Part shown: one piece after another, positions 27,392 to 36,751 of the stretch
Layout: each line of letters starts with the position of its first letter
Numbering within the stretch: the first letter of the stretch is position 1
Assembly (NCBI GenBank): GCA_018824405.1
Contig: JAHJGO010000011.1
Span: 171,783 to 235,782 of the forward strand
Reading direction: 5' to 3'
Origin: Gammaproteobacteria bacterium
GTDB taxonomy: Bacteria > Pseudomonadota > Gammaproteobacteria > Burkholderiales > Sulfuricellaceae
Length of the DNA stretch: 64,000 nucleotides
Position numbers and translations under genes: made by a program
Notes under the pieces: generated by a model
The model's input: the letters and a program-made list of their open reading frames with translations, nothing else
Database searches by the model: none
Told to the model about the DNA's origin: nothing

Positions 27392-27961
27392 ATGAATACC
27401 ACCCTGATCAACACCGAAGTTCAGCCTTTCAAAGCCACCGCCTTCCACAACGGAAAGTTTGTTGACGTGACCGAAGCCTCGCTCAAGGGCAAGTGGTCGG
27501 TGATGTTTTTCTACCCGGCCGACTTCACCTTTGTCTGCCCGACCGAACTGGGCGACCTGGCCGACAATTACGCCGAGTTCAAGAAAATGGGCGTGGAAAT
27601 TTACGGCGTGTCCACCGACACTCACTTCACCCACAAGGCCTGGCACGATACCTCCGAAACCATCGGCAAGATCCAGTTTCCGATGATCGGCGATCCGACC
27701 GGTGTCATCAGCCGCAACTTTGGCGTGATGATCGAGGAAGCGGGTCTGGCTGAGCGCGGCACCTTTGTCATGGACACGGAAGGCAAGATCCAGATCATCG
27801 AGATCAACGCCGGTGGCGTAGGCCGCGATGCATCCGAGCTGATCCGCAAGATCAAGGCCGCTCAATACGTTGCTGCACATCCGGGTGAAGTCTGCCCGGC
27901 CAAGTGGAAAGAAGGCGAGGCCACGCTGGCGCCGTCCCTGGATCTGGTCGGCAAGATCTGA
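27392..27961 (+). CDS. ahpC: alkyl hydroperoxide reductase subunit C (peroxiredoxin)
   Basis: 189 residues from ATG 27392 (RBS AAGGAG). Typical 2-Cys AhpC: peroxidatic Cys in [11 protein letters not shown] (about 47) and resolving Cys in GEVCPAKW (about 167). Reduces H2O2 and organic peroxides in the cytosol; AhpF, encoded next, re-reduces it. Preceded by an OxyR-type promoter. Confidence 0.98.
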   Translation: MNTTLINTEVQPFKATAFHNGKFVDVTEASLKGKWSVMFFYPADFTFVCPTELGDLADNYAEFKKMGVEIYGVSTDTHFTHKAWHDTSETIGKIQFPMIGDPTGVISRNFGVMIEEAGLAERGTFVMDTEGKIQIIEINAGGVGRDASELIRKIKAAQYVAAHPGEVCPAKWKEGEATLAPSLDLVGKI

Positions 27962-28009
27962 TCGTTATTACGGTTCCCGGAATTCACCCCGGGGACTGGA
28001 TTTCAACGC

Positions 28010-28038
28010 AAAGGCGCCATTGCCGCAGCGGCGCCTTT
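28010..28038 (+). terminator. hairpin between ahpC and ahpF, partial terminator
   Basis: AAAGGCGCC and GGCGCCTTT form a perfect 9-bp stem around an 11-base loop. Only TTT follows, so it is probably an attenuator or 3'-end stabiliser allowing more ahpC than ahpF mRNA. Confidence 0.6.
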
Positions 28039-28066
28039 CCATTGCAATTCATGCAGGGAGAACAAC

Positions 28067-29611
28067 ATGCTCGATACCAACGTCAAAACCCAGCTCGCCG
28101 CTTACCTCGAGAAACTGCAGCAACCGATCGAACTGGTTGCCTCGCTTGATGACAGCGATGCCGCGCTCCAGATGCGCGAACTGCTCGCCGATATCGCTGC
28201 GCTTTCGCATCTCGTCAGCGTCCGTGAGGATGGCAAGGACGCACGCAAGCCCTCCTTCACGGTCGGCCGCGCCGGCGAGACGGCACGCATCCGCTTTGCC
28301 GGCATTCCCATGGGCCACGAATTCACCTCACTGGTGCTGGCGCTGCTGCAAAGCGGCGGTCACCCGCCCAAGGTCGACCCCGCCCTGATCGATCAGATCA
28401 AGGCGATTCCGGGAAAATTCCATTTCGAGACCTTCATTTCCCTGTCCTGCCACAACTGCCCGGACGTGGTGCAGGCCCTGAATCTCATGGCCGTGCTCAA
28501 TCCCGAAATCGAGAGCGTGATGATCGATGGCGCGCTGTTCCAGAACGAAGTGAGTACTCGCCAGATCATGGCCGTGCCCAGCGTGTTCCTCAACGGCGAG
28601 CCTTTTGGCCAGGGTCGCATGACCATTGAAGAGGTCGTCGCCAAACTGGATAGCGGCGCAGCGACGCGCGATGCGGAAAAACTTGGCGCGAAGGAAGCCT
28701 TCGACGTGCTGGTTATCGGCGGTGGCCCCGCCGGCGCGGCGGCAGCGATCTACGCCGCACGCAAGGGCATCCGCACCGGCGTGGTAGCGGAGCGCTTCGG
28801 CGGCCAGGTGCTCGATACCCTGGCGATCGAGAATTTCATTTCGGTGCAGCACACCGAGGGTCCAAAGCTTGCCGTGGCGCTGGAGCAGCACGTCAAGGAA
28901 TACGAGGTCGACATCATGAACCTGCAACGCGCCGAGGCGCTGATTCCGGGGGAGGGCATGCATCAGGTGCGCCTTGCCAGTGGCGCCACGCTCAAGGCCA
29001 AAGCCGTGGTGCTCGCCACCGGCGCGCGCTGGCGCGAGATGAATGTGCCGGGCGAGCAGGCATACCGGGGCAAGGGCGTGGCCTATTGCCCGCACTGCGA
29101 CGGCCCCCTGTTCAAGGGCAAGCGCGTGGCGGTGGTCGGCGGCGGCAACTCGGGTGTCGAGGCGGCGATTGATCTTGCGGGTATCGTGGCGCATGTCACC
29201 GTACTTGAGTTCAACGACAAACTGCGTGCCGATGCGGTGCTGCAGAAAAAACTCAACAGCCTGCCCAATGTCAGCGTAATCAAGAACGCCATGACCACCG
29301 AAGTCACCGGCGATGGCAACAAGCTGGGCGGCCTGGTCTATACTGACCGTGTCAGCAAGGAAAGCCACCGCATCGAGCTTGAAGGCGTCTTCGTGCAGAT
29401 CGGTCTGTTGCCGAACACCGACTGGCTCAAGGGAACGCTCGACCTGTCCAAATATGGCGAGATCGAGATCGATGCGCGTTGCCAGACTTCGCTGCCCGGC
29501 GTTTTTGCCGCGGGCGATGCGACCACCGTGCCTTACAAGCAGATTGTAATCGCCATGGGCGAGGGGGCCAAGGCCAGTCTGTCGGCCTTTGACCACCTGA
29601 TTCGCGCCTAG
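28067..29611 (+). CDS. ahpF: alkyl hydroperoxide reductase subunit F
   Basis: 514 residues. N-terminal double thioredoxin-fold domain (1-195) with the CxxC SCHNCPD, then a thioredoxin-reductase-like flavoprotein with [13 protein letters not shown] motif (about 214), the active dithiol YCPHCDG (about 343-349), NAD(P)H motif [10 protein letters not shown] and the FAD-binding [14 protein letters not shown]. Transfers electrons from NADH to AhpC. Downstream of ahpC by 105 bases. Confidence 0.97.
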   Translation: MLDTNVKTQLAAYLEKLQQPIELVASLDDSDAALQMRELLADIAALSHLVSVREDGKDARKPSFTVGRAGETARIRFAGIPMGHEFTSLVLALLQSGGHPPKVDPALIDQIKAIPGKFHFETFISLSCHNCPDVVQALNLMAVLNPEIESVMIDGALFQNEVSTRQIMAVPSVFLNGEPFGQGRMTIEEVVAKLDSGAATRDAEKLGAKEAFDVLVIGGGPAGAAAAIYAARKGIRTGVVAERFGGQVLDTLAIENFISVQHTEGPKLAVALEQHVKEYEVDIMNLQRAEALIPGEGMHQVRLASGATLKAKAVVLATGARWREMNVPGEQAYRGKGVAYCPHCDGPLFKGKRVAVVGGGNSGVEAAIDLAGIVAHVTVLEFNDKLRADAVLQKKLNSLPNVSVIKNAMTTEVTGDGNKLGGLVYTDRVSKESHRIELEGVFVQIGLLPNTDWLKGTLDLSKYGEIEIDARCQTSLPGVFAAGDATTVPYKQIVIAMGEGAKASLSAFDHLIRA

Positions 29612-29661
29612 GCACACAGTATTCAAGCAACTTAATTTTTTCTGACCAGGAGGACTGAACC

Positions 29662-30156
29662 ATGGCTACCAAGAAAACCAAGGCCCCATCCATCGACATC
29701 GGCATTAATGCCGCGGACCGGGAGAAAATCGTGCGCGGCCTGTCTGCGCTGCTCGCCGACAGCTATACGCTGTACCTGATGACGCACAACTTCCACTGGA
29801 ACGTGACCGGCCCGCAATTCAACAGCCTGCACCTGATGTTCATGGCGCAATACACCGAGCAGTGGAATGCCCTCGACCTGATCGCCGAACGCATCCGCGC
29901 GCTGGGCCATCCCGCGCCCGGCACCTACAAGGAGTTCGTCAAGCTGGCTTCAATCAAGGAAGTGGAAGGCGTGCCCAAGGCCGACGACATGATCCGTCAT
30001 CTGGTGGCCGCTCAGGAAGCAACGGCGCGCACCGCCCGCAAGACCTTCTCGGTGGTGAGCGCAGCCGACGATCAGCCCACGGCGGACCTGCTGACGCAGC
30101 GCCTGGAAGTGCACGAAAAAACGGCGTGGATGCTGCGCAGCCTGCTGGAAGACTAG
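29662..30156 (+). CDS. dps: Dps-family DNA-binding ferritin-like protein
   Basis: 164 residues. Basic N-terminal tail (MATKKTKAP) followed by the ferritin-like fold with the ferroxidase-site signature [12 protein letters not shown] and D-x-x-x-E downstream ([14 protein letters not shown]). Dps dodecamers store iron and protect DNA during peroxide stress; placement after ahpCF fits a peroxide regulon. Its stop overlaps the convergent methyltransferase stop by four bases. Confidence 0.95.
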   Translation: MATKKTKAPSIDIGINAADREKIVRGLSALLADSYTLYLMTHNFHWNVTGPQFNSLHLMFMAQYTEQWNALDLIAERIRALGHPAPGTYKEFVKLASIKEVEGVPKADDMIRHLVAAQEATARTARKTFSVVSAADDQPTADLLTQRLEVHEKTAWMLRSLLED

Positions 30157-30758
30157 TTCGGCTTGCGCGCTACCAGGTCCACTAGCGCAGACATGCCGCT
30201 GTGGCCTGGTCCCTCGCTGATTTCGGCATCGTGTTCGCGTAATTGCAGGATTTCCAAGGTGCCGAAATCGCGCCGCAGATCTTCCGCCGTGTACAGGTTG
30301 TCGACGTTGGAAGGGCCGCCGGTCCTGTATTCGAGCTGTTTTGGCGTATAGCCCTGCAGCAGCAGCAAGCCGCCCGGTTTGAGCGCCCGCTGGATGGCTC
30401 GGTGCAGGGCAGGGCGCTCCTGTGAAGAAGCAAACTGGATGAAAATCGCCACGATCACGTCGAAGCAGTTTTTACCCCAGTTCCAGGTGTGCACATCCAC
30501 CAGCTCGGTCTGAAGCGAAACGCCGCGGGAAGCTGCCAGCCGGCGTGATTTTTCCAGTGCGTTCTCGGAAAAATCCACCGCCAGCACATCCAGCCCCTGT
30601 TTCGCCAGCCATACGCCATTACGCCCCTCGCCATCGGCAACCGAAAGCACCGTTTTCCCTGCCTGGAGCAGATGGACCTGAGAGGCCAGAAACGCATTGG
30701 GCTCGGTGCCATAGAAATACTCGGCACCACCAAAGCGTTCGTTCCACAGCGCTTTCAT
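30153..30758 (-). CDS. class I SAM-dependent methyltransferase (TehB-like)
   Basis: 201 residues. N-terminal [18 protein letters not shown] signature, motif [17 protein letters not shown] (about 38-53), [11 protein letters not shown] and the [14 protein letters not shown] post-motif. This group is related to TehB-type tellurite/thiopurine methyltransferases; the true substrate is unknown. It follows dsbC by three bases, so is probably in the same transcript. Confidence 0.82.
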   Translation of the reverse strand: MKALWNERFGGAEYFYGTEPNAFLASQVHLLQAGKTVLSVADGEGRNGVWLAKQGLDVLAVDFSENALEKSRRLAASRGVSLQTELVDVHTWNWGKNCFDVIVAIFIQFASSQERPALHRAIQRALKPGGLLLLQGYTPKQLEYRTGGPSNVDNLYTAEDLRRDFGTLEILQLREHDAEISEGPGHSGMSALVDLVARKPN

Positions 30759-30761
30759 GAA

Positions 30762-31490
30762 TTACTTCTTGGCTGCTGGTTTTCCGGCCAGCAACTGCTC
30801 CAGCTTCGCGGCCGGGACCATGCCTGGAACACGGTGTCCGTCAGCAAAAATGATGGTGGGCGTGCCTTGAACCCCCAGCTTCTGTCCCAGTTGAACGGTT
30901 TTGGCTACCGGGTTGTCGCAGCTACCATCGTTCTTGGGCAGCGTACCTTTCATCATCCAGTCATCCCAGGCCTTGACCTTGTCCGGAGCGCACCAGATCT
31001 GTTTGGATTTCTTGCCGGCATCGGGGTGCAACTGCTCGAGCGGATAGAGGAAATTGTAAACCGTGATGTCGGTTACATTGACCAGTTCCTGCTCGAATTT
31101 CTTGCAATAGGGGCAGTCCGCGTCGGAAAATACGGCGATCTTGCGGCTGCCGTTGCCCTTCACTACCTTGATGGCGTCACCCAGTGGCAGGGTGTCGAAC
31201 TTGACGGCAGTCAGCTTCTGCATGCGTTCTTCGGTCAGATTTTTCTGCGCATCGAGGTCGAGCACCGCGCCCATAAAGACATATTTTGCCTTGTCGTCGG
31301 AATAGATCAGTTGCGGGCCATCCACCACCACCTCATACATACCGGCGTAAGGTGTTTTGGTTATGCTTTGCACCTTGGCGCCGGGAAATTTGGTTTCGAT
31401 GTTCTTTTTGATGGCTGCGTCATCGGCCTGTGCAGAGGTGACTGCAAGTCCAAACAGCAGGGGCAGGGCAAAGCGTTGGAGAGAAAGCAT
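30762..31490 (-). CDS. dsbC: periplasmic thiol:disulfide isomerase DsbC
   Basis: 242 residues from ATG 31490. Sec signal peptide (1-22, ending TSAQA-D), N-terminal dimerisation domain (23-80), thioredoxin fold with active site DADCPYCKKFE (CPYC about 115-118), a second structural Cys pair (IWCAP and GSCDN) and cis-Pro GTPTI. Shuffles wrong disulfides in periplasmic proteins. The open frame continues to 31982 but that upstream part is antisense to the hydroxylase gene. Confidence 0.95.
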   Translation of the reverse strand: MLSLQRFALPLLFGLAVTSAQADDAAIKKNIETKFPGAKVQSITKTPYAGMYEVVVDGPQLIYSDDKAKYVFMGAVLDLDAQKNLTEERMQKLTAVKFDTLPLGDAIKVVKGNGSRKIAVFSDADCPYCKKFEQELVNVTDITVYNFLYPLEQLHPDAGKKSKQIWCAPDKVKAWDDWMMKGTLPKNDGSCDNPVAKTVQLGQKLGVQGTPTIIFADGHRVPGMVPAAKLEQLLAGKPAAKK

Positions 31491-31534
31491 GTTGATTCCT
31501 GAATAAAGATTTAAATAATAGGGACTACCGGAGT

Positions 31535-32710
31535 TTACCCGAGTTCCCCGATGGCATGGCGCATGAGCCGGTTTTTCAGACCGCCGAGATGGTTGGTCAG
31601 GCTTAAACCGGTGTTGCGCAAGGTCCGCAGCAGCGGGTCCGGGGTGTTGAAGAGTTTTTGCAGGCCATCGGTGACCAGCTGCATGGCCAGGATATCTTCC
31701 TTGCGCGCGCGCTCGTAGCGGCGCAACAGGAGAAGATCGCCACAGTCTCGCTGCGATTCTTTTTGCAGCAGCACCCGTGCGAGTTGCTGTGCATCCTGGA
31801 AACCCAGATTGACGCCCTGACCGGCCAGCGGATGGACATTGTGCGCGGCGTCGCCGATCAGTGCCACACGCGGTTTGACCAGCTGCTCCAGATTGAGCAG
31901 GCGCAGTGAAAAAGCCGCAGGCGGGGTGATCAGGCGTAACTGGCCAAGGGTGTTCCTGCCGGCTTCCTGAACGCGACGGCAAAACTCATCCGGCGGCAGC
32001 GCCATCAGCTCCTGCGACAGGGCATCGAAGGCGGACCAGACAATAGAGATGCGGTTGCCGGGTAGCGGCAGGTAAGCAAGAATGCCGTCTTCCCGAAACC
32101 ATTGGTAAGCTGCATTGCGGTGCGGCTTTTCCGTCTCGAAATTGGCCACTACGCCATCCTGGCCATAGGCGCGCGGCTGGGCCTCGATGCCGGCATGCGC
32201 GCGCACCCAGGATTCTCGCCCGTCGGCGCCGACAATCAGTTTGGCGCGCAGCATGCGACCATCCTGCAGGATGAGAATGGCCGATTCATCGCCCACTTCA
32301 AGCGCGGCGCAGGCGGCCGGACAGAAAATCTCAACATTGGATTGCTCCTGCAGCACTCTCCACAGGCCATCCTGCATCAGACGACTCTCGGCGATAAAGG
32401 CCAGTTCTTCCACACCGGCCTCGTAGGCGCTGAAATCCAGCCGGGCGGCAGGATCATCGCCCCAGATGTGCATTTCGTACACTGGTGAAATGCGGCTTTG
32501 ATCAAGCCTGCTCCACGCCCCGCCCTGATCGAGAAAGCGCGCGTTGGCGGGGTTGATGGCATAAATGCGGTAGTCCCAGCTTGCATCCTCAGTCAGGTCT
32601 GCCGGGGCACGGCCCTCGATCAGGGCGATATGCAGCCCGCTGTCCTTCAGCGCTGTCGCCAGCGATGCGCCCACCAGACCCGCGCCGACAATAATGATGT
32701 CAAAATCCAT
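31535..32710 (-). CDS. UbiH/UbiF/VisC-family FAD monooxygenase
   Basis: 391 residues. N-terminal FAD-binding GAGLVGASLA (about 8-17), the family DG motif VGADGRESWVR (about 162-172) and the FAD ribityl motif ALIGDAAHNVHPLAGQGVNLGFQDA (fingerprint centred on 284-300). Hydroxylates the ubiquinone ring; paralogue of the next upstream gene, with which it overlaps by one base. Which ring position it modifies cannot be told. Confidence 0.9.
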   Translation of the reverse strand: MDFDIIIVGAGLVGASLATALKDSGLHIALIEGRAPADLTEDASWDYRIYAINPANARFLDQGGAWSRLDQSRISPVYEMHIWGDDPAARLDFSAYEAGVEELAFIAESRLMQDGLWRVLQEQSNVEIFCPAACAALEVGDESAILILQDGRMLRAKLIVGADGRESWVRAHAGIEAQPRAYGQDGVVANFETEKPHRNAAYQWFREDGILAYLPLPGNRISIVWSAFDALSQELMALPPDEFCRRVQEAGRNTLGQLRLITPPAAFSLRLLNLEQLVKPRVALIGDAAHNVHPLAGQGVNLGFQDAQQLARVLLQKESQRDCGDLLLLRRYERARKEDILAMQLVTDGLQKLFNTPDPLLRTLRNTGLSLTNHLGGLKNRLMRHAIGELG

Positions 32711-33879
32711 CAGCCTTTTGCTCCAAAAATCATTTTGCGCGCCACGAAGCGCTTTGCCGCCGGCAACAGATCCAGCGCCGTCAGGCCCAAGCCGCGCCCC
32801 AGATTGATGCCATGGTAGTCATTGGAAAACAGCCGCACCAGCGCATCGGTAAACAGGATGCTGCCACCGGTGTCCGGACTGCGGCTCTCACGATATTGAG
32901 CCAGCATGGCGGCGTTGCCGACTTCCGCGCGCGGTACCCGCATGATGGCTTCGCCCAGCTCCCAGGCGTCGCGCAAGCCCAGATTGAAGCCCTGTCCTGC
33001 AACCGGGTGCATGGCTTGCGCCGCATTGCCGATCAGTGCCATGCGCTGCGCCGTGACCGGGCGGGCATATTTGAGGCTCAGGGGGAAGCTGGCACGGTGC
33101 CCGGCACTGGTAAACGCCCCGAGACGGTCGCCGAAGCGATCATGGAGCTTTTCCAGAAAGGCCTTGTCGTCGAGCTGGAGCAGGGCTTCGGCCTCCTCCG
33201 GCAGCGCGGTCCACACCAGGTCGAAACCTTCGCCCGAAGGCAGCAGCGCCAGCGGTCCGTAAGGCGTGAAACGTTCGTAAGCGGTATTGTGGTGCGGCAG
33301 CTCGGTGGTCACATGGCAGATCACCGCCGTCTGGCCGTAATCCACCACATGCTTTTCCACCCCTCGCACCGCACCCAAGCTGCGTCCGCCATCGGCCAGC
33401 ACCAGCAGGCTGGCGGTCACTTCGTGTTGCTGGCCTGCATGGCTGAACTCCGCCACCCCGAATCCCGGCGTGTTGTGTACCTCATGCACCGTAGCCCCGG
33501 TCAGGTAATTCGTGCTGTTTGCCGCCAAAGCCTGATGCAGCGCCGTGCTCAAGGCGGAATAATTGACCACATGGCCGAGCGCGGGAAGGCCGCATTCCGC
33601 CGCCCGCAGCACAGCACGCCCGAAGCCGCCGCGCTGAGAAATATGGATGGTTTCGATCGGCGAGGGCGATTCGATGGCGTTCCATACCCCGAGCCGCTGG
33701 AGCAGGGTTTTTGCGCCTTGCGACAAGGCCAGTGCACGCGGGTCGGCGGGGCGGGAAAAATCACTATTGGCTTCCAGCACCATTACCGCAAGGCCGCTGT
33801 CTTTCAGCGCCAGGGCCAGCGTGGCGCCCACCGGGCCGCCCCCGATGATGAGCACGTCAACGTGACTGGGAATGGTCAT
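32710..33879 (-). CDS. ubiH: 2-octaprenyl-6-methoxyphenol hydroxylase-like UbiH
   Basis: 389 residues from ATG 33879. FAD motif GGGPVGATLA, LVLADGGRSL, the UbiH-like region HHNTAYERFTPYGPLALLP, and ALIGNAAQAMHPVAGQGFN. The order pepP-ubiH-second hydroxylase is typical. Unusual: the ATG is formed by the first bases of a palindromic repeat arm (CTCGCAATGAC), and no clear Shine-Dalgarno precedes it; a longer frame to 33927 exists but runs through the repeat. Confidence 0.9.
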   Translation of the reverse strand: MTIPSHVDVLIIGGGPVGATLALALKDSGLAVMVLEANSDFSRPADPRALALSQGAKTLLQRLGVWNAIESPSPIETIHISQRGGFGRAVLRAAECGLPALGHVVNYSALSTALHQALAANSTNYLTGATVHEVHNTPGFGVAEFSHAGQQHEVTASLLVLADGGRSLGAVRGVEKHVVDYGQTAVICHVTTELPHHNTAYERFTPYGPLALLPSGEGFDLVWTALPEEAEALLQLDDKAFLEKLHDRFGDRLGAFTSAGHRASFPLSLKYARPVTAQRMALIGNAAQAMHPVAGQGFNLGLRDAWELGEAIMRVPRAEVGNAAMLAQYRESRSPDTGGSILFTDALVRLFSNDYHGINLGRGLGLTALDLLPAAKRFVARKMIFGAKG

Positions 33880-33961
33880 TGCGAGGGGGTGCCAGCCGAT
33901 GAAGTAAACTTGTTTTTCTCTCGGCACTCAAAGAGCGAGATTGCTTCGCTACACTCGCAAT
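33877..33961. repeat. palindromic repeat family D, copy 1 (left of GIY-YIG gene)
   Basis: Arms ATTGCGAG (33878-33885) and CTCGCAAT (33954-33961) pair perfectly; inside is AGCGAGATTGCTTCGCT, a shortened reverse complement of the copy-2 core. The left arm supplies the ubiH start codon. Eight bases separate it from the GIY-YIG stop. Confidence 0.85.
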
Positions 33962-33969
33962 AACGCGTG

Positions 33970-34257
33970 TTAAATTTCATCATACAAATCTTTCCAGTCC
34001 GGGTTGAATCCATGGATCAAATTCAGCTTGTCCTGCCTTGATCCGCCCTTGATCTGCTTTTCACGGCTAATCGCCCCGTAAGCATCCTCGCCGGTCTCAA
34101 AATATACCAGCTTATGTACGCGGTAGCGTTTGGTGAAACCTTCATGTACATCCGTTTTGTGCTCATAAATCCTGCGCTTCAGGTCATTGGTTACACCGGT
34201 GTAAAGCACTTTGTTGTTTTTATTGGTGAGGATGTAAACATAAAACTGGCGCGCCAT
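33970..34257 (-). CDS. GIY-YIG domain nuclease (UPF0213-like)
   Basis: 95 residues, a single GIY-YIG domain: FYVYILTNKNNKVLYTGVT (the YIL...YTG variant of GIY...YIG), the catalytic Arg in LKRRIYEHK and Glu in SREKQIKGG. The gene is bracketed by two copies of one palindromic repeat (8 and 14 bases away), and sits inside an otherwise conserved pepP-ubiH operon, so it looks like an insertion. A role in spreading or cutting the repeat is speculation. Confidence 0.88.
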   Translation of the reverse strand: MARQFYVYILTNKNNKVLYTGVTNDLKRRIYEHKTDVHEGFTKRYRVHKLVYFETGEDAYGAISREKQIKGGSRQDKLNLIHGFNPDWKDLYDEI

Positions 34258-34271
34258 CGCCTCACCCCGCC

Positions 34272-34365
34272 GTCATTGCGAGGAGCAAAGCGACGAAGCA
34301 ATCTCGCTCTTGGCGGCCAGCTCAAAAGAAACAGATTGCTTCGTCACTGCGTTCCTCGCAATGAC
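34272..34365. repeat. palindromic repeat family D, copy 2 (right of GIY-YIG gene)
   Basis: GTCATTGCGAGGA (34272-34284) and TCCTCGCAATGAC (34353-34365) form a perfect 13-bp stem; inner GACGAAGCAATCT and AGATTGCTTCGTC (34291-34303, 34334-34346 approx.) pair as well. It encodes the last six residues and stop of pepP on the minus strand. Confidence 0.9.
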
Positions 34366-35657
34366 ATTAGAGTCTCTATTTCCGCCACGGTCTTGGGCGT
34401 GTCATGGGTCAGCACTTCGCAGCCATGTTCAGTCACCACCACATCGTCCTCGATGCGGATGCCGATGTTCCAGAAACGCTCCGGCACGTCGTCAGCGGGG
34501 CGGATATAGCAGCCCGGCTCCACCGTCAGCACCATGCCCGGTTCCAGCTTCCGCCATTCGCCACCCTGCTTGTATTCGCCCACATCGTGCACGTCCATGC
34601 CGAGCCAGTGGCCGGTGCGGTGCATGTAGAAACGCTTGTAGCTTTCCTGCTCCATTACTTCGGCCAGCGTTCCTCGGCACAAGCCGAGGTCGATGAAACC
34701 CTGCGCCAGCACCTGCACTGCGGCGTCATGCGGCGCGTTCCAGTGGCTGCCGGGGCGGACCTGTTCAATGGCTGCGGCCTGCGCAGACAGTACCAGCTCG
34801 TACACCTCCTTCTGTGCCGGGCTGAATTTGCCGTTGACCGGAAAGGTACGGGTGATGTCGGCGGCGTAGCCATCCAGCTCGCACCCGGCGTCGATCAGCA
34901 GCAGGTCGCCATCCCTGAGTTGGGCATCGTTAAACACATAATGCAGTACGCAGGCATTTGCCCCGCCTGCAACGATCGAGCTATACGCCGGCGCCTGCGC
35001 GCCGTTACGGCGAAATTCGTGCAGCAGTTCGGCCTCAATCTCGAATTCGCTGCGCTCCGGCCGCGTCTGGCGCATGGCCCGAATATGGGCAGCGGCGGAA
35101 ATCTCAGCAGCGCGGCGCATGGTGGCAATTTCTTCGTCACCCTTGATCAGGCGCATTTCGTCCAGCAGGGCGCGCACATCCTGGATTGCCCCCGGCGCGG
35201 TGATGCCGCTACGCACCTGTTCGCGTACGCTGTTCAGCCAGCCTACGGCACGGGCATCCCAGTCGCTATCGGCGCCGAGGTGGAAGTACAGGCTGGGCTG
35301 GTCGGCCAGCAGCTTGGGCAGCATTTCGTCCAGCTGCGCAATGGGGTGCGCTTCGTCGAAGCCAAACATCTCTTTCGCACCCTCCGGCCCAAAACGGAAG
35401 CCGTCCCAGATCTCGCGCTCCAGATTTTTTTCGCGGCAAAACAGGATGCTTCTCGGGGCGCTGCCCGCCACCAATACCAGCACAGCTTCCGGCTCGACAA
35501 AGCCAGTCAGGTAATGGAAATAACTGTCGAAACGGTAGGGGTAGTGACTGTCGCGGTTGCGCGGCCGTTCCGGCGCGGTAGGAATAACCGCGACGCCGCC
35601 GCCCATGGCTGAGGCAAGACGGCGACGACGTTGCTGGTATACTGGAGAGGTGTGCAT
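34344..35657 (-). CDS. pepP: Xaa-Pro aminopeptidase
   Basis: 437 residues, pita-bread metallopeptidase. Metal ligands are visible in LLIDAGCELDGYAADITRTFP (two Asp), MHRTGHWLGMDVHD (His), VLTVEPGCYI (Glu) and IGIRIEDDVVVTEHG (Glu). Removes N-terminal residues preceding proline. The last residues SLRGTQ plus the stop come from palindromic repeat copy D2, so the original C-terminus was replaced on insertion. First gene of the pepP-ubiH operon. Confidence 0.96.
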   Translation of the reverse strand: MHTSPVYQQRRRRLASAMGGGVAVIPTAPERPRNRDSHYPYRFDSYFHYLTGFVEPEAVLVLVAGSAPRSILFCREKNLEREIWDGFRFGPEGAKEMFGFDEAHPIAQLDEMLPKLLADQPSLYFHLGADSDWDARAVGWLNSVREQVRSGITAPGAIQDVRALLDEMRLIKGDEEIATMRRAAEISAAAHIRAMRQTRPERSEFEIEAELLHEFRRNGAQAPAYSSIVAGGANACVLHYVFNDAQLRDGDLLLIDAGCELDGYAADITRTFPVNGKFSPAQKEVYELVLSAQAAAIEQVRPGSHWNAPHDAAVQVLAQGFIDLGLCRGTLAEVMEQESYKRFYMHRTGHWLGMDVHDVGEYKQGGEWRKLEPGMVLTVEPGCYIRPADDVPERFWNIGIRIEDDVVVTEHGCEVLTHDTPKTVAEIETLMSLRGTQ

Positions 35658-35665
35658 GTGAAGAA

Positions 35666-36655
35666 ATGGACAGAGTTCCCATGATTATTCAGGATTTACC
35701 CGGCAAAAGCAAAATGGCAGCGGTGGTCAGGGCAGGCTTGCTCTTTTCCGTTGCGGCAACGCTCCTGCTCTCCGGCTGCTCATCCGCACCCCCGCGCACC
35801 GAGCGCACAGCATCCGCGCCGGTCGCCAGCAAGCCTGCCAAAGGCGGCGGCTATTACCTGGACGACGGCCCCGGCGACAACCCGCCCGCCAATCTCGACT
35901 CCATTCCGGACGCCGAACCCCGGGCCGAGCCGCTGCACAAATACGCCAACCGGCCCTATACCGTGCTGGGCCAGAGCTATACTCCCGCAACACGGCTTGC
36001 GCCTTACAAAGCACGCGGCATCGCCTCATGGTATGGGCGGCGCTACCATGGCCAGAAAACTGCCATTGGCGAAACCTATGATATGTACGGCATGACCGCC
36101 GCGCACCCGACCTTGCCGATCCCCAGTTTCGCCCGCGTGACCAACACCGACAATGGCAAATCGATCATTGTGCGCGTCAACGATCGCGGTCCATTCCACA
36201 GCAGCCGGCTAATCGATCTTTCCTATACTGCCGCCTGGAAACTGGGTGTGCTCAGCGGCGGCACCAACAAGGTTGAGGTGGAAAGTATCGACCCCTCCAG
36301 TTTTCAGCTTGTTGCCGCGCAGCCTCAGGCACAACCCTTGCAGGGAACGCCGCTTGCAGAAACATCACCCGTCGCGGAAAAAATTATCGCCACCCCGGAA
36401 ACGACGCCACCGGTCAGCGGCAGCGATGGCAGCGTGTTCCTGCAACTGGGGGCATTCAGCTCGCGCGACAATGCCGAGAATTTCAGCGCCAAAATGAAGC
36501 TGAGTCTCGGAGCCATGGTGGAAAAACTGCACATCACCGATGGCGGCGGGCTGTTCCGTGTCCGTCTCGGGCCTTATGCCAGCCGCAGCGAAGCAGGGCA
36601 GGTGGCGACGCAAATCAGTCAGGCTGCAAACATTTCTCCCGTCATCGCCCGCTAA
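35666..36655 (+). CDS. rlpA: RlpA-like septal lipoprotein with SPOR domain
   Basis: 329 residues (ATG 35681 is an alternative start). Lipobox LLSGC with Cys near residue 38, a double-psi beta-barrel (about 112-205) starting GIASWYGRRYHGQKTAIGE with the conserved Asp in VNDRGPF, a Pro/Ala-rich linker, and a C-terminal SPOR domain (255-328, VFLQLGAFSSRDNAE). RlpA proteins cleave denuded peptidoglycan at the septum. First gene of the rlpA-dac-dat-ybeD-lipBA cluster. Confidence 0.94.
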   Translation: MDRVPMIIQDLPGKSKMAAVVRAGLLFSVAATLLLSGCSSAPPRTERTASAPVASKPAKGGGYYLDDGPGDNPPANLDSIPDAEPRAEPLHKYANRPYTVLGQSYTPATRLAPYKARGIASWYGRRYHGQKTAIGETYDMYGMTAAHPTLPIPSFARVTNTDNGKSIIVRVNDRGPFHSSRLIDLSYTAAWKLGVLSGGTNKVEVESIDPSSFQLVAAQPQAQPLQGTPLAETSPVAEKIIATPETTPPVSGSDGSVFLQLGAFSSRDNAENFSAKMKLSLGAMVEKLHITDGGGLFRVRLGPYASRSEAGQVATQISQAANISPVIAR

Positions 36656-36682
36656 GCCGGCGGCAGCTCTTTATAAACCTGT

Positions 36683-36702
36683 CGGCCCGGGGAACCGGGC
36701 CG
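36683..36702 (+). other. GC hairpin between rlpA and dac
   Basis: CGGCCCGG-GGAA-CCGGGCCG: perfect 8-bp stem with a GGAA tetraloop, no T run. Just downstream lies TATAAT (36719-36724), a good -10 for dac, without a clear -35. Possibly an mRNA-stabilising 3' end of rlpA. Confidence 0.5.
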
Positions 36703-36751
36703 GTTGCGGGTGGTCTGCTATAATTCCGCATCCCCGATTTAGGAAGCTTTA

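Noticed and set aside
31491-31982. Upstream extension of the dsbC frame
   Set aside because: Overlaps the hydroxylase gene and lacks a signal; ATG 31490 precedes a proper signal peptide.
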